From assembly GCA_028293725.1 (NCBI GenBank), contig JAQGOE010000327.1, positions 1 to 9,240 on the forward strand: a stretch of 9,240 bases of DNA. Direction: 5' to 3'. Under the pieces are notes generated by a model that did no database searches, was not told where the DNA came from, and was given only the letters and a program-made list of their open reading frames with translations. Made by a program: the position numbers and the translations under genes. Source of the stretch: Gammaproteobacteria bacterium. GTDB taxonomy: Bacteria; Pseudomonadota; Gammaproteobacteria; Steroidobacterales; Steroidobacteraceae. This document shows, piece by piece, positions 1-6,210 of this stretch (positions within the stretch are counted from its first letter, which is position 1; the number at the start of each line of letters is the position of its first letter).

Positions 1-170
1 CGCCAACCATACAGGCTGGCCGCCTTCAGACCTTCGCGCTCGCAAAACTCCTGAACCGTCAGCCCGCTCTGCTCCTGGCGCGCCACAATCTCGCCCCAAG
101 CACTCTCGCTGCGGCGCTGCCGAACTATCTGATCCATCGCTTGCTCCAGTGGTGTGAATCTGGAGCTCAT
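1..170 (-). CDS. tnpA: IS66 accessory protein TnpA, C-terminus beyond window
   Basis: This is the N-terminal 56 codons of an IS66-family TnpA, starting at the ATG at 168-170 and running off the left edge. The product starts MSSRFTPLEQAMDQI. It then shows the family pattern of a Trp-containing helix (SAWGEIVARQEQSGL), followed by TVQEFCEREGL and ASLYGWR. That is the helix-turn-helix of the IS3/IS66 OrfA type (W..I...Q..SGL.V..FC...G....S.Y.WR). TnpA is a small DNA-binding protein encoded ahead of TnpB and the DDE transposase TnpC. The frame is undisturbed over the visible part, so the element may be intact further left. Family assignment is confident. Activity cannot be judged. Confidence 0.85.
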   Translation of the reverse strand, partial: MSSRFTPLEQAMDQIVRQRRSESAWGEIVARQEQSGLTVQEFCEREGLKAASLYGW

Positions 171-220
171 TGTCCGCGTCCTCGCGCGAGACTGAAGAAC
201 GCCGGTCAGTTACCGCTTAC
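1..220 (-). mobile_element. IS66-family element, 5' end only
   Basis: The left edge of the window carries the upstream end of an IS66-type insertion sequence read on the minus strand. The evidence is the tnpA reading frame (1-170) and a candidate terminal repeat 50 bases upstream of its start. Read on the minus strand from position 220, the sequence begins GTAAGCGGTAACTGACCG. IS66 elements characteristically begin with GTAA, often GTAAGC, a short distance before tnpA. The remainder of the element (tnpB, tnpC and the other end) lies outside the window. IS66 elements usually make an 8-base target duplication. Positions 221-228 would be one copy, but its partner cannot be seen. The boundary at 220 is an inference from the terminal motif. 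Confidence 0.7.
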
Positions 221-450
221 GTCCCAACTCTTCTCACCGCATCTCGGCCGCCACAGGATACTTTTGGGGGTAGGAACCGCGAAGAGCGGCCACTCACAGC
301 GCTTACAAGCAATGTCGTCTCCCGGCGCGCGACACGGGTCCAAAGGGAGGAAATCACGCACCGCCCATACCTCGGTGCTTTCGGCCTACCGTCCGCAAGT
401 CCGAAGTAGCGGCGTCCGATACGGGCACTCTCGCACAAATGCTTCACGCC

Positions 451-1434
451 TCACTGCCCCCCACCCCTGCCGCCCGACAACAAATTGATTGATTCCTGCA
501 GATTGCGAATCGCCTTGGAGGCTCGTTGCCGAATCTGTTCGATCTGCGGATCCTCGGCAGGTGTTGGAGTTGCGCCTGCGGCGGCATCTGGATTGCGTCT
601 TCTGGGCGCGCTGAAACTGAGATAGTCAGCCATCTCATCCATCGATCGCACGACATCGCGTGAGTCACCGATTACCAGGCGCAGATTCCGGGCCATCCCG
701 GCCCGTTGATCCGGCCATACCGCTACGAAAACGGTCCGTTCGTGTTCCGGGATATCCGGATTCTTGCCCAGGTACTCGATATCATCCAACAAGTCAGCCA
801 TGAGTCCGACCGTTTGATCGAGCACGGTATCCAAGCCGCGCGCGTATCCCCGGATTGCTCGCACGGTGGCCGGATCTTGCGGGTCGAGCATGAGGGTATT
901 GGGTGCCTCGAGGACTTTCTCAACATTGGACATGCGGCTCCGGTATTCGCTTGACAACGACCGTACCCGAGCCGAAATGATAGGCAGCTGGGAATCCACC
1001 GAGAAGGGAGGAGCAACGGAGTCGTGCAGCTCGAATTTGACTTTGAATACAACACAAGCGGCTGTCGGTACGCCTTTTACGGTCCCGGGTAGGTACAGCC
1101 CACTGCCCGCGTTCGCAAGGCGCAGAGCCGCTGCATCGAGTACGTCGTTTCCAGAAGTCGTGACAATGCTAGGTAGGGCGGTGAGCCGGCCTTCGGTATC
1201 CACGCAGGAGCGAACCACTACGGCCCCCTCCTGACCCGCACGCCTTGCCTCCAGAGGGTAGTACGACTCCAGCGTCGGAAAATTGGGTCCCGGCCTAGGT
1301 GAGCGGACGTCGGGGGTGGGGACAGAGATCTGAGATCCAACCGTGCCGCCTTGAACCTGTGCATCGCAAGGTGCGCCAACAACGCTGAGAATCAGCACCA
1401 GCCCAATGTTTAGCCAAAGAGGTCTATCGCTCAT
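451..1434 (-). CDS. Exported protein with a TonB C-terminal-type domain
   Basis: The 327-residue product starts at the ATG at 1432-1434. A Sec signal peptide follows directly (MSDRPLWLNIGLVLILSVVG, then APCDA-Q, probably cleaved near residue 25), and CAGGG lies 5-9 bases upstream on the coding strand. Residues about 52-136 match the TonB C-terminal fold: YYPLEARRAGQEGAVVVRSC, then VDTEGRLTALPSIVTTSGND, VLDAAALRLA, and finally the last strand VVFKVKFEL. Inner-membrane TonB carries this domain at its C-terminus behind a proline-rich spanner. Here it sits near the N-terminus, and about 190 residues of mostly helical, charged sequence follow. The protein is therefore probably a free periplasmic relative rather than an energy transducer. 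No operon partner is visible: the 3' neighbour is the IS66 end and the 5' side is a 400-base gap. The tail is not recognised. The frame is open up to 1626, but that extension would bury the signal peptide. Confidence 0.75.
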   Translation of the reverse strand: MSDRPLWLNIGLVLILSVVGAPCDAQVQGGTVGSQISVPTPDVRSPRPGPNFPTLESYYPLEARRAGQEGAVVVRSCVDTEGRLTALPSIVTTSGNDVLDAAALRLANAGSGLYLPGTVKGVPTAACVVFKVKFELHDSVAPPFSVDSQLPIISARVRSLSSEYRSRMSNVEKVLEAPNTLMLDPQDPATVRAIRGYARGLDTVLDQTVGLMADLLDDIEYLGKNPDIPEHERTVFVAVWPDQRAGMARNLRLVIGDSRDVVRSMDEMADYLSFSAPRRRNPDAAAGATPTPAEDPQIEQIRQRASKAIRNLQESINLLSGGRGGGQ

Positions 1435-1785
1435 CCAGCCCTGCCGCTCAATACGGAAGCGCAAGCGTCGCACGAACCAGAAGGCAAGGCTACATACACG
1501 ACGAGCGAAGCTGCCGCATCCGGGTCCCGACTTGGGTACCTCGAAACTTATCCCACACTCTTCCTGCACTGCTGGTACCACGCGACCAGCGCATTTCGCT
1601 GCAATCCCTTCGGTCGCTGCCAACACCGGTTATCAGGGCCGCCGCATAACAGGCGACCGTGCTCAACCGATCTCACGTCGTGTCATGCCGACTCATCGCA
1701 GCCCTCGATCAATAGGGTACGTTTAGGGGTAGGATTCCGATCCCCTTTCAAAAACCGGGAGCAAGAACAAGCACTTGCGGGTTAT
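1435..1785. other. Gap with no recognised gene
   Basis: This stretch lies between the signal-peptide start of the TonB-domain gene and the tRNA-like remnant. The reading frame of the TonB-domain gene stays open up to 1626 but looks non-coding there. The only structure seen is a weak hairpin near 1725-1746 (AGGGG pairing with CCCCT around a short loop). A promoter for the leftward gene is expected here, but no convincing -35/-10 pair was found. Confidence 0.4.
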
Positions 1786-1808
1786 TTCGATTCCAACCCG
1801 GGGAGCCA
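1786..1808 (+). repeat. tRNA 3'-end remnant (probably tRNA-Asn), candidate att site
   Basis: These 23 bases read as the 3' third of a tRNA. The T-loop TTCGATT (1786-1792) is followed by the 3' strand of the T stem CCAAC, the 3' acceptor strand CCGGGGA, the discriminator G and CCA ending at 1808. A G discriminator with an acceptor 5' strand of TCCCCGG is typical of tRNA-Asn. The upstream 50 bases contain no D-arm, no GTTAA anticodon loop and no 5' TCCCCGG, and the base before the T-loop no longer pairs, so this is not a whole tRNA. Such 3' fragments are what tyrosine integrases leave as attachment repeats. The integrase pseudogene stops 32 bases further on, which supports this reading. The amino-acid identity is an inference. 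Confidence 0.65.
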
Positions 1809-1840
1809 TAAGAACAATGACTTACCGAGCATTTCTCGAT

Positions 1841-3062
1841 TTACGTTGAACCATTTGTCCGGTTTTTGTCCGGCTTCGGCTTGAAGGCGTCGGCGACCTT
1901 GCCGCCAGCGTTCTCCAGCGCCTCCGAAGTAATGCCGCCGTAGAGCTTCAGCGTCGTTGCAAAGTTGGCGTGCCCAAGGATCGTGTGCACGGCGGCCGGG
2001 GGCGTGTCGCTCGAGACCAAAATCGTCTTGTACGTGTGCCTCAGGCTATGGAAGACCACGCGCGGAAGCTCGGCCACCTTCAGCGCCGGGTAGAACTCCC
2101 GGAGCAGGAAGTTCGAGGCGCTGATCGGGCCGCCCGTGCTGGTCGAGATAACCAACGACCCGGGTTGTTTGCAATCGTGAACCTGCGCGAGTTTCCACTC
2201 GGCGAGCACGGCGGCGAGTTCCGGCTCCACTGGCGCAGTGCGCACCCCTGCGTCCGTCTTCGGGAACTCGACGAACTCGCCGCTTGTGTACTGCCCGCGG
2301 ACCTGGATGGTGCGCGTGTCGAGGTCTACGTCCTTCCACCGCAACCCGAATATCTCCCCCTCGCGTAGGCCCGTCCTTGCCCCGATGTGAACCACGACCC
2401 GCGTCCGCGCCCAGCCATTGTCGACGACGCGGACGCTCGTGCCGCCCGAGCCACGTTTGGGCACTCGTAGAGTGCGCGGGCCCTTCAAGACGTCGAAGAG
2501 CGTTGCGAGTTGCTCAGGCGTCAATCGCTCCTCGGCACCCTTGCGAGACCGCACCGTTGGCTTACCCACATCGATCGTTGGATTGTGAGTGACGATGTGA
2601 TCACGCTTGGCGAACCGATAGAGCCGGCCCATGACGATGAGGGCCTTGCGCACCGGTGACTTGCCGGCGCCCTTCTCCAGCATCTCGTTGCGCCACTTCT
2701 CAACCATGCTCGCGCGAACGTCGACCAGGCGCGTGGCTCCCCACCGTGGAAGGATTCGCTCCTCGAGCGCCGTTTCGTAGTCCTTGACCGTCGTCGATCG
2801 CAGTGGCTCCTCCCCCTTCGGAAAGTACCCGGCTTCTCTGAAGCGCTTCACGATCTCGCGAACGGTCGCCTTATGCGTGTCACCACTGTAGGTGCCCCCC
2901 TCGATACGCGTCTCGATCTCGGTGCGCGCCTTGTCGGCTTCCTTCTTGGTGCCGAAGTACCGCAGTTTCTCTTTGCCGGTGCCCCGGATCCGTGAAGCGC
3001 ACGGCGTGGTACTCCTACGCCTTGCCGCGGACCTTGCGAGTCACCTTCGTGACGGTTGCCAC
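1841..3062 (-). pseudogene. int: Phage/island-type tyrosine integrase, broken near the start
   Basis: This is a tyrosine recombinase that would cut and rejoin DNA at the neighbouring tRNA-derived site. The catalytic domain is complete. Counting from the GTG at 2851, it has Arg163 in RTGLREGEI, Lys198 in FPKTDAG, His268 and Arg271 in HSLRH, His294 in LGHANF and the nucleophile Tyr304 in LKLYGG. The N-terminal SAM-like core-binding domain (residues about 15-90) is also present. The original start is the GTG at 3060-3062, eight bases after a strong TAGGAGG. From there the frame reads VATVTKVTRKVRGKA and then hits TAG at 3015-3017. It continues EYHAVRFTDPG and shifts at a GGGG run (plus 2983-2986), where removing one G restores TGKEKLRYFGTKKEADKA. 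The arm-binding segment is thus split off. A shortened protein from an internal start is possible but would probably not recombine normally. Confidence 0.88.
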
Positions 3063-3070
3063 ATCAGCAT

Positions 3071-3077
3071 CCTCCTA
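3071..3077 (-). promoter_or_regulatory. Strong ribosome binding site fixing the integrase start
   Basis: The coding strand reads TAGGAGG, eight bases before the GTG at 3060-3062. The match to the anti-Shine-Dalgarno sequence is near perfect. Downstream of it the frame encodes a typical integrase N-terminus for 15 codons before the stop. This shows that the gene originally began here and not at the internal GTG at 2851. Confidence 0.75.
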
Positions 3078-3116
3078 AGTTGAGAGTGGGTGTTTCATCC
3101 AGTGCCGTTGCTTTAT

Positions 3117-3464
3117 TCACTTGCGCCTGCTGGCCTGGCGCTTGGACTCGATCAAGGGCACCGCGGACATCCTGAGCACGCGTAATGCCGTTTCACCGGT
3201 AGTGCCATCGCTGCAGGCGGAACAGTCGCCAACCTTGAATCCGGCCAACACTTCCTGCGTTCCGTCCTCACCGCTGGCGTACGTCGATATCTCAAACCCG
3301 TCGCATCTGCAGCCAGCTTCTGCCCGAATTCGCGCCGCAAGTCGCTGGAAGAAGGCTGGGTCACCGGTGAGGCTCTCCAACGCCAGCATCACAGTGCGCG
3401 GAACCGGCTGCTCTCCCGAAACGTAGTAGCGCATCGTTCGCTCCGCGATCCCGTACGACAGCAC
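3117..3464 (-). pseudogene. Helix-turn-helix regulator fragment, N-terminus missing
   Basis: The open frame begins at a GTG (3462-3464), only three codons after a TGA at 3471-3473. It opens directly in the second half of a helix-turn-helix: LSYGIAERTMRYYVSGEQPVPR followed by an aliphatic helix (VMLALESL), read here in two pieces. In related small regulators this pattern is preceded by a first helix of the form '..LGLSQ..AA..LG', which is absent. The remaining part (GDPAFFQRLAARIRAEAGCR onwards) is a small Cys-containing tail ending in a basic KRQASRRK. The missing N-terminus coincides with the start of the rhs scrap on the opposite strand, so the gene appears cut by a recombination junction near 3466. 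It lies 54 bases upstream of the integrase start. Whether it once controlled the integrase is unknown. Confidence 0.55.
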
Positions 3465-3465
3465 C

Positions 3466-3545
3466 CACGTTCATGCGGTGCACAGCGCCGGGACCAACCA
3501 GCGAACCTATACATACGATGCGAACGACAACATGAGCACCACGTA
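3466..3545 (+). pseudogene. Scrap of an rhs/YD-repeat gene, opposite orientation
   Basis: On the plus strand the sequence reads VHAVHSAGTNQRTYTYDANDNM followed by STTY, shown here in pieces. This is one YD repeat of an Rhs protein, of the usual form 'HAV..AG....YTYDANGNM'. It resembles the [16 protein letters not shown] repeat of the larger rhs gene at 7240-7290 but runs in the opposite direction. It is only about 80 bases long and has no neighbouring repeats. It falls exactly where the helix-turn-helix gene loses its start and the patatin gene loses its end. It therefore marks a junction left by an earlier rhs gene or by recombination between rhs copies. The exact edges are uncertain by about ten bases on each side. 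Confidence 0.6.
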
Positions 3546-4542
3546 TAGCATCTTCCTTTGCCGAGTACATGAGGTCGACTACGCGATCCAGAGTGCTGAG
3601 CCAGCTATTTCCGGCCTTCGACGCAGGGGTAGGAACGGTCGCGTCGGCAATAAATGCAAGTCCGAGAGCCTGACAGTCCTGTGTTCCGAGGTTATTCAAC
3701 ACCCCACCGTCGACGAGGCTCACGTTTTTCGCCAATTTCGCGAAGGCATTTCTATCGGAGATCTGCATTCGTGCTGCGTCACTATCCAAGGTGGCAGGTG
3801 CTTCACGATAGTATCTATCTTGCTTGAGATCGACATCATGTCGAATCAGTTCGTGAACATCGAGATTCATCGGAGCTAAAAACGGAGGAAATGCGGATGA
3901 CGCGGCGACACCAAGCGATACGGGAAGTTGTCTGTCGTCATGAAGGTTGCTGTCAACGGGTGGCCACTCTGGCGAGGTCAGGCCGGACTGACCAAACATC
4001 AAAAGATTGCCGTTGTCGAGTTGAGTCGCATGTATACTCGGTGTCGGCGCGCTTGGGGGTTTTGGCAGCGAGTCCAGTGTAGCTTTGTGAAACAGGTATT
4101 TATCGTACTCCCCGGCGACGTAATGTGCGGCCGACTGACGTGAGAACAAGCGCTTCGTTATTGACGGCAGATCAATTCGATGTGCTGTCAGAGTCAGAAT
4201 GGGTAATGCGACCTGCGTTTCAAAGTTTGAGGTGCTGGCAATACCGTCTTTTGCGCCGGCATATAAGCTCGCTCAATGTTGAATTAGCACGGCGACCGTA
4301 ATAGCACCACCGGAAACAGCAGTGACGGTGTCCGAGCGTGATAGAACTCCCAGTTCGTTCAGGCGCCAGAGTACCCCCACATCAAACAGCGCCGCGCGGT
4401 ATCCACCGCCGCTGAGGCATACGGCATTCCGTTCAGGGGGCGGAGGGCGAGATGCATCGAAGGCGGTATCGTTCGGTTGGTACTGGCGATCCGGATGCAC
4501 GACGTACGCAACTTCCGGCATGCGTGGAAACACCCCTCGCAT
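3544..4542 (-). pseudogene. Patatin-like phospholipase, internal stop and lost C-terminus
   Basis: Patatins are lipid acyl hydrolases with a Ser-Asp dyad. From the ATG at 4542 (or 4521, which gives MPEVAYVVHP), the frame shows the oxyanion-hole glycines SGGGYRA (residues 44-50), the nucleophile motif AVSGG with Ser77, and then TGA at 4273-4275. In the same frame after the stop, the family sequence continues: ASLYAGAKDG, FETQVALPIL, EYDKYLFHKATL, AASSAFPPFLAP, and the catalytic Asp in SLVDGGVLNN. One nonsense change (for example CGA to TGA) therefore splits an otherwise recognisable protein. Homology ends near 3544, after MYSAKEDAI, where the opposite-strand rhs scrap begins. The frame then stays open to 3361 by chance. 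Rhs and type VI islands often carry patatin effectors, so it may once have been cargo. The intact gene was probably about 350-400 residues. Confidence 0.82.
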
Positions 4543-4775
4543 AACGAGACGTGGTCAAATCTGAACGGCCGACAGGCACTACCAATTTCTATGAACTTGC
4601 GCAAACGGTGAGAGGTGGGAGAGTTACTGGTGAGACGGTTGGCGGGCCATTCCATCAGCCGATATCAGAGGCAATTTCGCCTCCTACGCGAACATTTACC
4701 GGAACAGCGTTGCGCCTTTTTCGGGGCTCGCCGGCGCCTCGAGGACGTACTCTTGGTGCACCCTCAGGCCTCGAT

Positions 4776-5326
4776 TCACTGCGCCCGATCAGGAGAAAAG
4801 GTCACGAAGCCGTCTCCGAGCTGGGGTCTGAGGACGAGGCCAGCTCGAGCCGCATTCTCCACGTCTTTCGAGATAAGAATGTCTTTGTAGAAATGCTCGC
4901 CACGGGTCTTTGAGTTCCTGCCCCAAACTCCCTTTTTGAAGCGCCCAGTAGCTCTTTGCGAAGTGCTCGGTAAACTTCTCCCTGCAGCTCGCGCATCTGG
5001 CTATCCAGCTCCGAGTCAGCAACCAGCATGCCCACTTCTCCCATGCGCAACTCACCTTCTACGCGCATGGGAAACCACACCTGCACGATGTTAGCCAGCG
5101 AGCCAAGACCGCCTTCCTTGATCATTGCAGGATGACAAACATAGAACTGAGGCACACCGTTCTTGCTCACTTCGGGCGACGCCGCTTCACGAAAGAACCA
5201 GCGACCCTCTCGCTTCTCCGTGCGGCAAAGCCGGGCGCCGGTTGCGGACAGTACCGCCTCCAAAATCGGCTTCAGTTCGCCTGGATCAGAGAAAAAACTT
5301 AGCTCTTTGCTGCGACGCTTAGTCAT
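4776..5326 (-). pseudogene. Probable immunity gene of the orphan Rhs tip, frameshifted
   Basis: The gene starts at the ATG at 5324-5326, which shares its A with the TAA of the orphan toxin tip (TAATG). That one-base overlap is typical of coupled toxin and immunity genes. The product begins MTKRRSKELSFFSDPGEL and is soluble, with no signal peptide or membrane segment. The first frame stays open to 4802 and gives 174 residues, but its last 45 residues are low-complexity Ser/Arg/Thr. If one base is restored near 4940-4946 (after KELLGA), the third frame continues as FKKGVWGRNSKTRGEHFYKD, ILISKDVENAARAGLVLRPQ, LGDGFVTFSPDRAQ and stops at 4776-4778. That reads much more like protein. I therefore call a one-base deletion, which may be real or a sequencing error. 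The family is not recognised, and the immunity role is inferred from position. Confidence 0.6.
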
Positions 5327-5910
5327 TAGCAGTTATATGGAGTAAACGCACATTGGCCGGTAGCATCTTGAATATCCTCCAGCGCCTTTCTTTCGCGGCT
5401 GACCGGAGTTCCATCCTGATTCTGCCGCCCAACATTCTCGCGATAGGGCTTACCGTCTGGGCCTATAGTGGTGATGTCAGGACGCCTGCTCTCCTTATTT
5501 CCACCGGGTGTACGAACCGTCTTCTCCTTCTTATCACCACCGGCAACATGAGTGTGCCCCTGGTCTTCGAGTTCCCCAATCTGCTCCTTAATCTTGTCCT
5601 GATGTTCCTCATTCGGGACAACCTTCTTGTAACTTTGCGCTTGGCCGTCCCCGATCGAAACTGAGACCTCCGACTCGGACTCCCCCGATGACGAACTTGA
5701 CAGCGTTGAGTTGACAGCGTTGGCAAACGCATTCCAAACGTGTCGCGTGATCGTGTGTAAAGCCAGCAAGCCGTTGTCAAGAGTGCTGCCGTTGGACTCG
5801 CAGGTCTCACCATTTGGCGTCGCGGTGCATTCATACCTTCCAGTCGGATCTGTCCTATTCAGAGGATCGTTGTAGGTGTAGGCATAGAGGTTGAGGTCAT
5901 CCTCATCGCC
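5326..5910 (-). CDS. Orphan Rhs C-terminal toxin tip, no start of its own
   Basis: The frame encodes 194 residues and opens directly after the upstream immunity gene's TAA. It begins [18 protein letters not shown], then RTDPTGRYEC. This is the end of the Rhs core ([21 protein letters not shown]), after which toxin tips diverge. The remainder is a tip unlike that of the neighbouring rhs gene: a Ser/Glu-rich linker (residues about 68-82), a Lys/Glu-rich helical stretch, then SRRPDITTIGPDGKPYREN, VGRQNQDGTPVSRERKALED and a C-terminal CAFTPYNC. I recall this RRPD...ENVG...G.PV.RE..AL.D...FTPYN ending from other Rhs tips. Its charged strand-helix layout suggests a nuclease, but no family can be named with certainty. 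There is no start codon or ribosome site for the core part. Expression would need an internal start (for example TTG at 5769), readthrough or recombination into a full rhs. Confidence 0.75.
   Translation of the reverse strand, partial: GDEDDLNLYAYTYNDPLNRTDPTGRYECTATPNGETCESNGSTLDNGLLALHTITRHVWNAFANAVNSTLSSSSSGESESEVSVSIGDGQAQSYKKVVPNEEHQDKIKEQIGELEDQGHTHVAGGDKKEKTVRTPGGNKESRRPDITTIGPDGKPYRENVGRQNQDGTPVSRERKALEDIQDATGQCAFTPYNC
5827..5905 (-). repeat. Rhs core-end repeat, orphan copy
   Basis: This is the downstream copy of a direct repeat encoding the end of the Rhs core, [25 protein letters not shown]. Positions 5882-5903 are identical over 22 bases to 6735-6756, and the rest is diverged but alignable. 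Recombination between these copies would swap the HNH tip for the orphan tip and delete about 850 bases, including the first immunity gene. Confidence 0.8.
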
Positions 5911-6192
5911 TTATACTGGATCAATGTAGCGCTTCCATCCGTCCGTCACCGACTCTCTCTCCGCGGAGTACCCACGCTCAAGATCGGCAATACCGTCAAG
6001 CGTCGTATCGCGCTCCGTCAGATGGCCAACACCAACGAGCGTGTACTCGCACTCTTCATCTCCGTGATCAGTCTTCCCGCAGGTAAAGGCCCAGTCCCCG
6101 TCGGCATAGTGAGTCGCAAGCAACACTGGACGCAGGTTGTCCCTGACGTGACTGCAGACAACCACCCCTAAGTTCTTTGGTGCGAACTTCAT
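5911..6192 (-). CDS. Probable immunity protein for the Rhs HNH toxin
   Basis: This is a 93-residue soluble protein starting at the ATG at 6190-6192. That start lies 7 bases after the toxin stop codon and has GAGGTGA well placed upstream, overlapping the end of the toxin gene. The product reads MKFAPKNLGVVVCSHVRDN, RPVLLATHYADGDWAFTCG, KTDHGDEECEYTLVGVGHL, and ends near DGWKRYIDPV. The pattern 'VCxHV...RPVLL..H..DGDWxFxCG..DH' is one I recall from small proteins encoded beside polymorphic toxins. It resembles DUF2185-type immunity proteins, but that match is not certain. It should bind and neutralise the HNH tip in the cytoplasm. The frame is open upstream to 6318 inside the toxin gene, but that part is basic shadow sequence. 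The stop at 5911-5913 is followed without a gap and in frame by the orphan Rhs tip. Confidence 0.7.
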   Translation of the reverse strand: MKFAPKNLGVVVCSHVRDNLRPVLLATHYADGDWAFTCGKTDHGDEECEYTLVGVGHLTERDTTLDGIADLERGYSAERESVTDGWKRYIDPV

Positions 6193-6210
6193 ACTAGAAT
6201 CACCTCGAAT
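6193..6210 (-). promoter_or_regulatory. Ribosome binding site of the HNH immunity gene
   Basis: The coding strand carries GAGGTGA followed by a seven-base spacer and ATG at 6192. The site overlaps the last codons and stop of the toxin gene. It supports the 6192 start over the upstream starts in the same frame and allows translation coupled to the toxin. Confidence 0.6.

Noticed and set aside
1435..1626. N-terminal extension of the TonB-domain gene (start at 1626)
   Set aside because: The extension is Cys/Arg-rich with no family likeness and would place the clear signal peptide inside the protein. The ATG at 1434 gives a normal Sec signal.
1725..1746. Hairpin AGGGG...CCCCT as a terminator
   Set aside because: The stem is only five pairs and is followed by just three Ts, which is too weak to call.
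1733..1808. Complete tRNA gene ending at 1808
   Set aside because: Only the T-loop to CCA part fits. There is no D-arm, anticodon stem or matching 5' acceptor strand, and the T stem is unpaired on its 5' side.
3361..3543. Continuation of the patatin frame to 3361
   Set aside because: After MYSAKEDAI the frame runs antisense to the rhs scrap and overlaps the regulator gene. The sequence loses all patatin likeness.
4543..4775. Gene or terminator between the patatin and orphan immunity genes
   Set aside because: The GC-rich stretch near 4710-4740 does not form a stem with a T run, and no frame shows a recognisable product.
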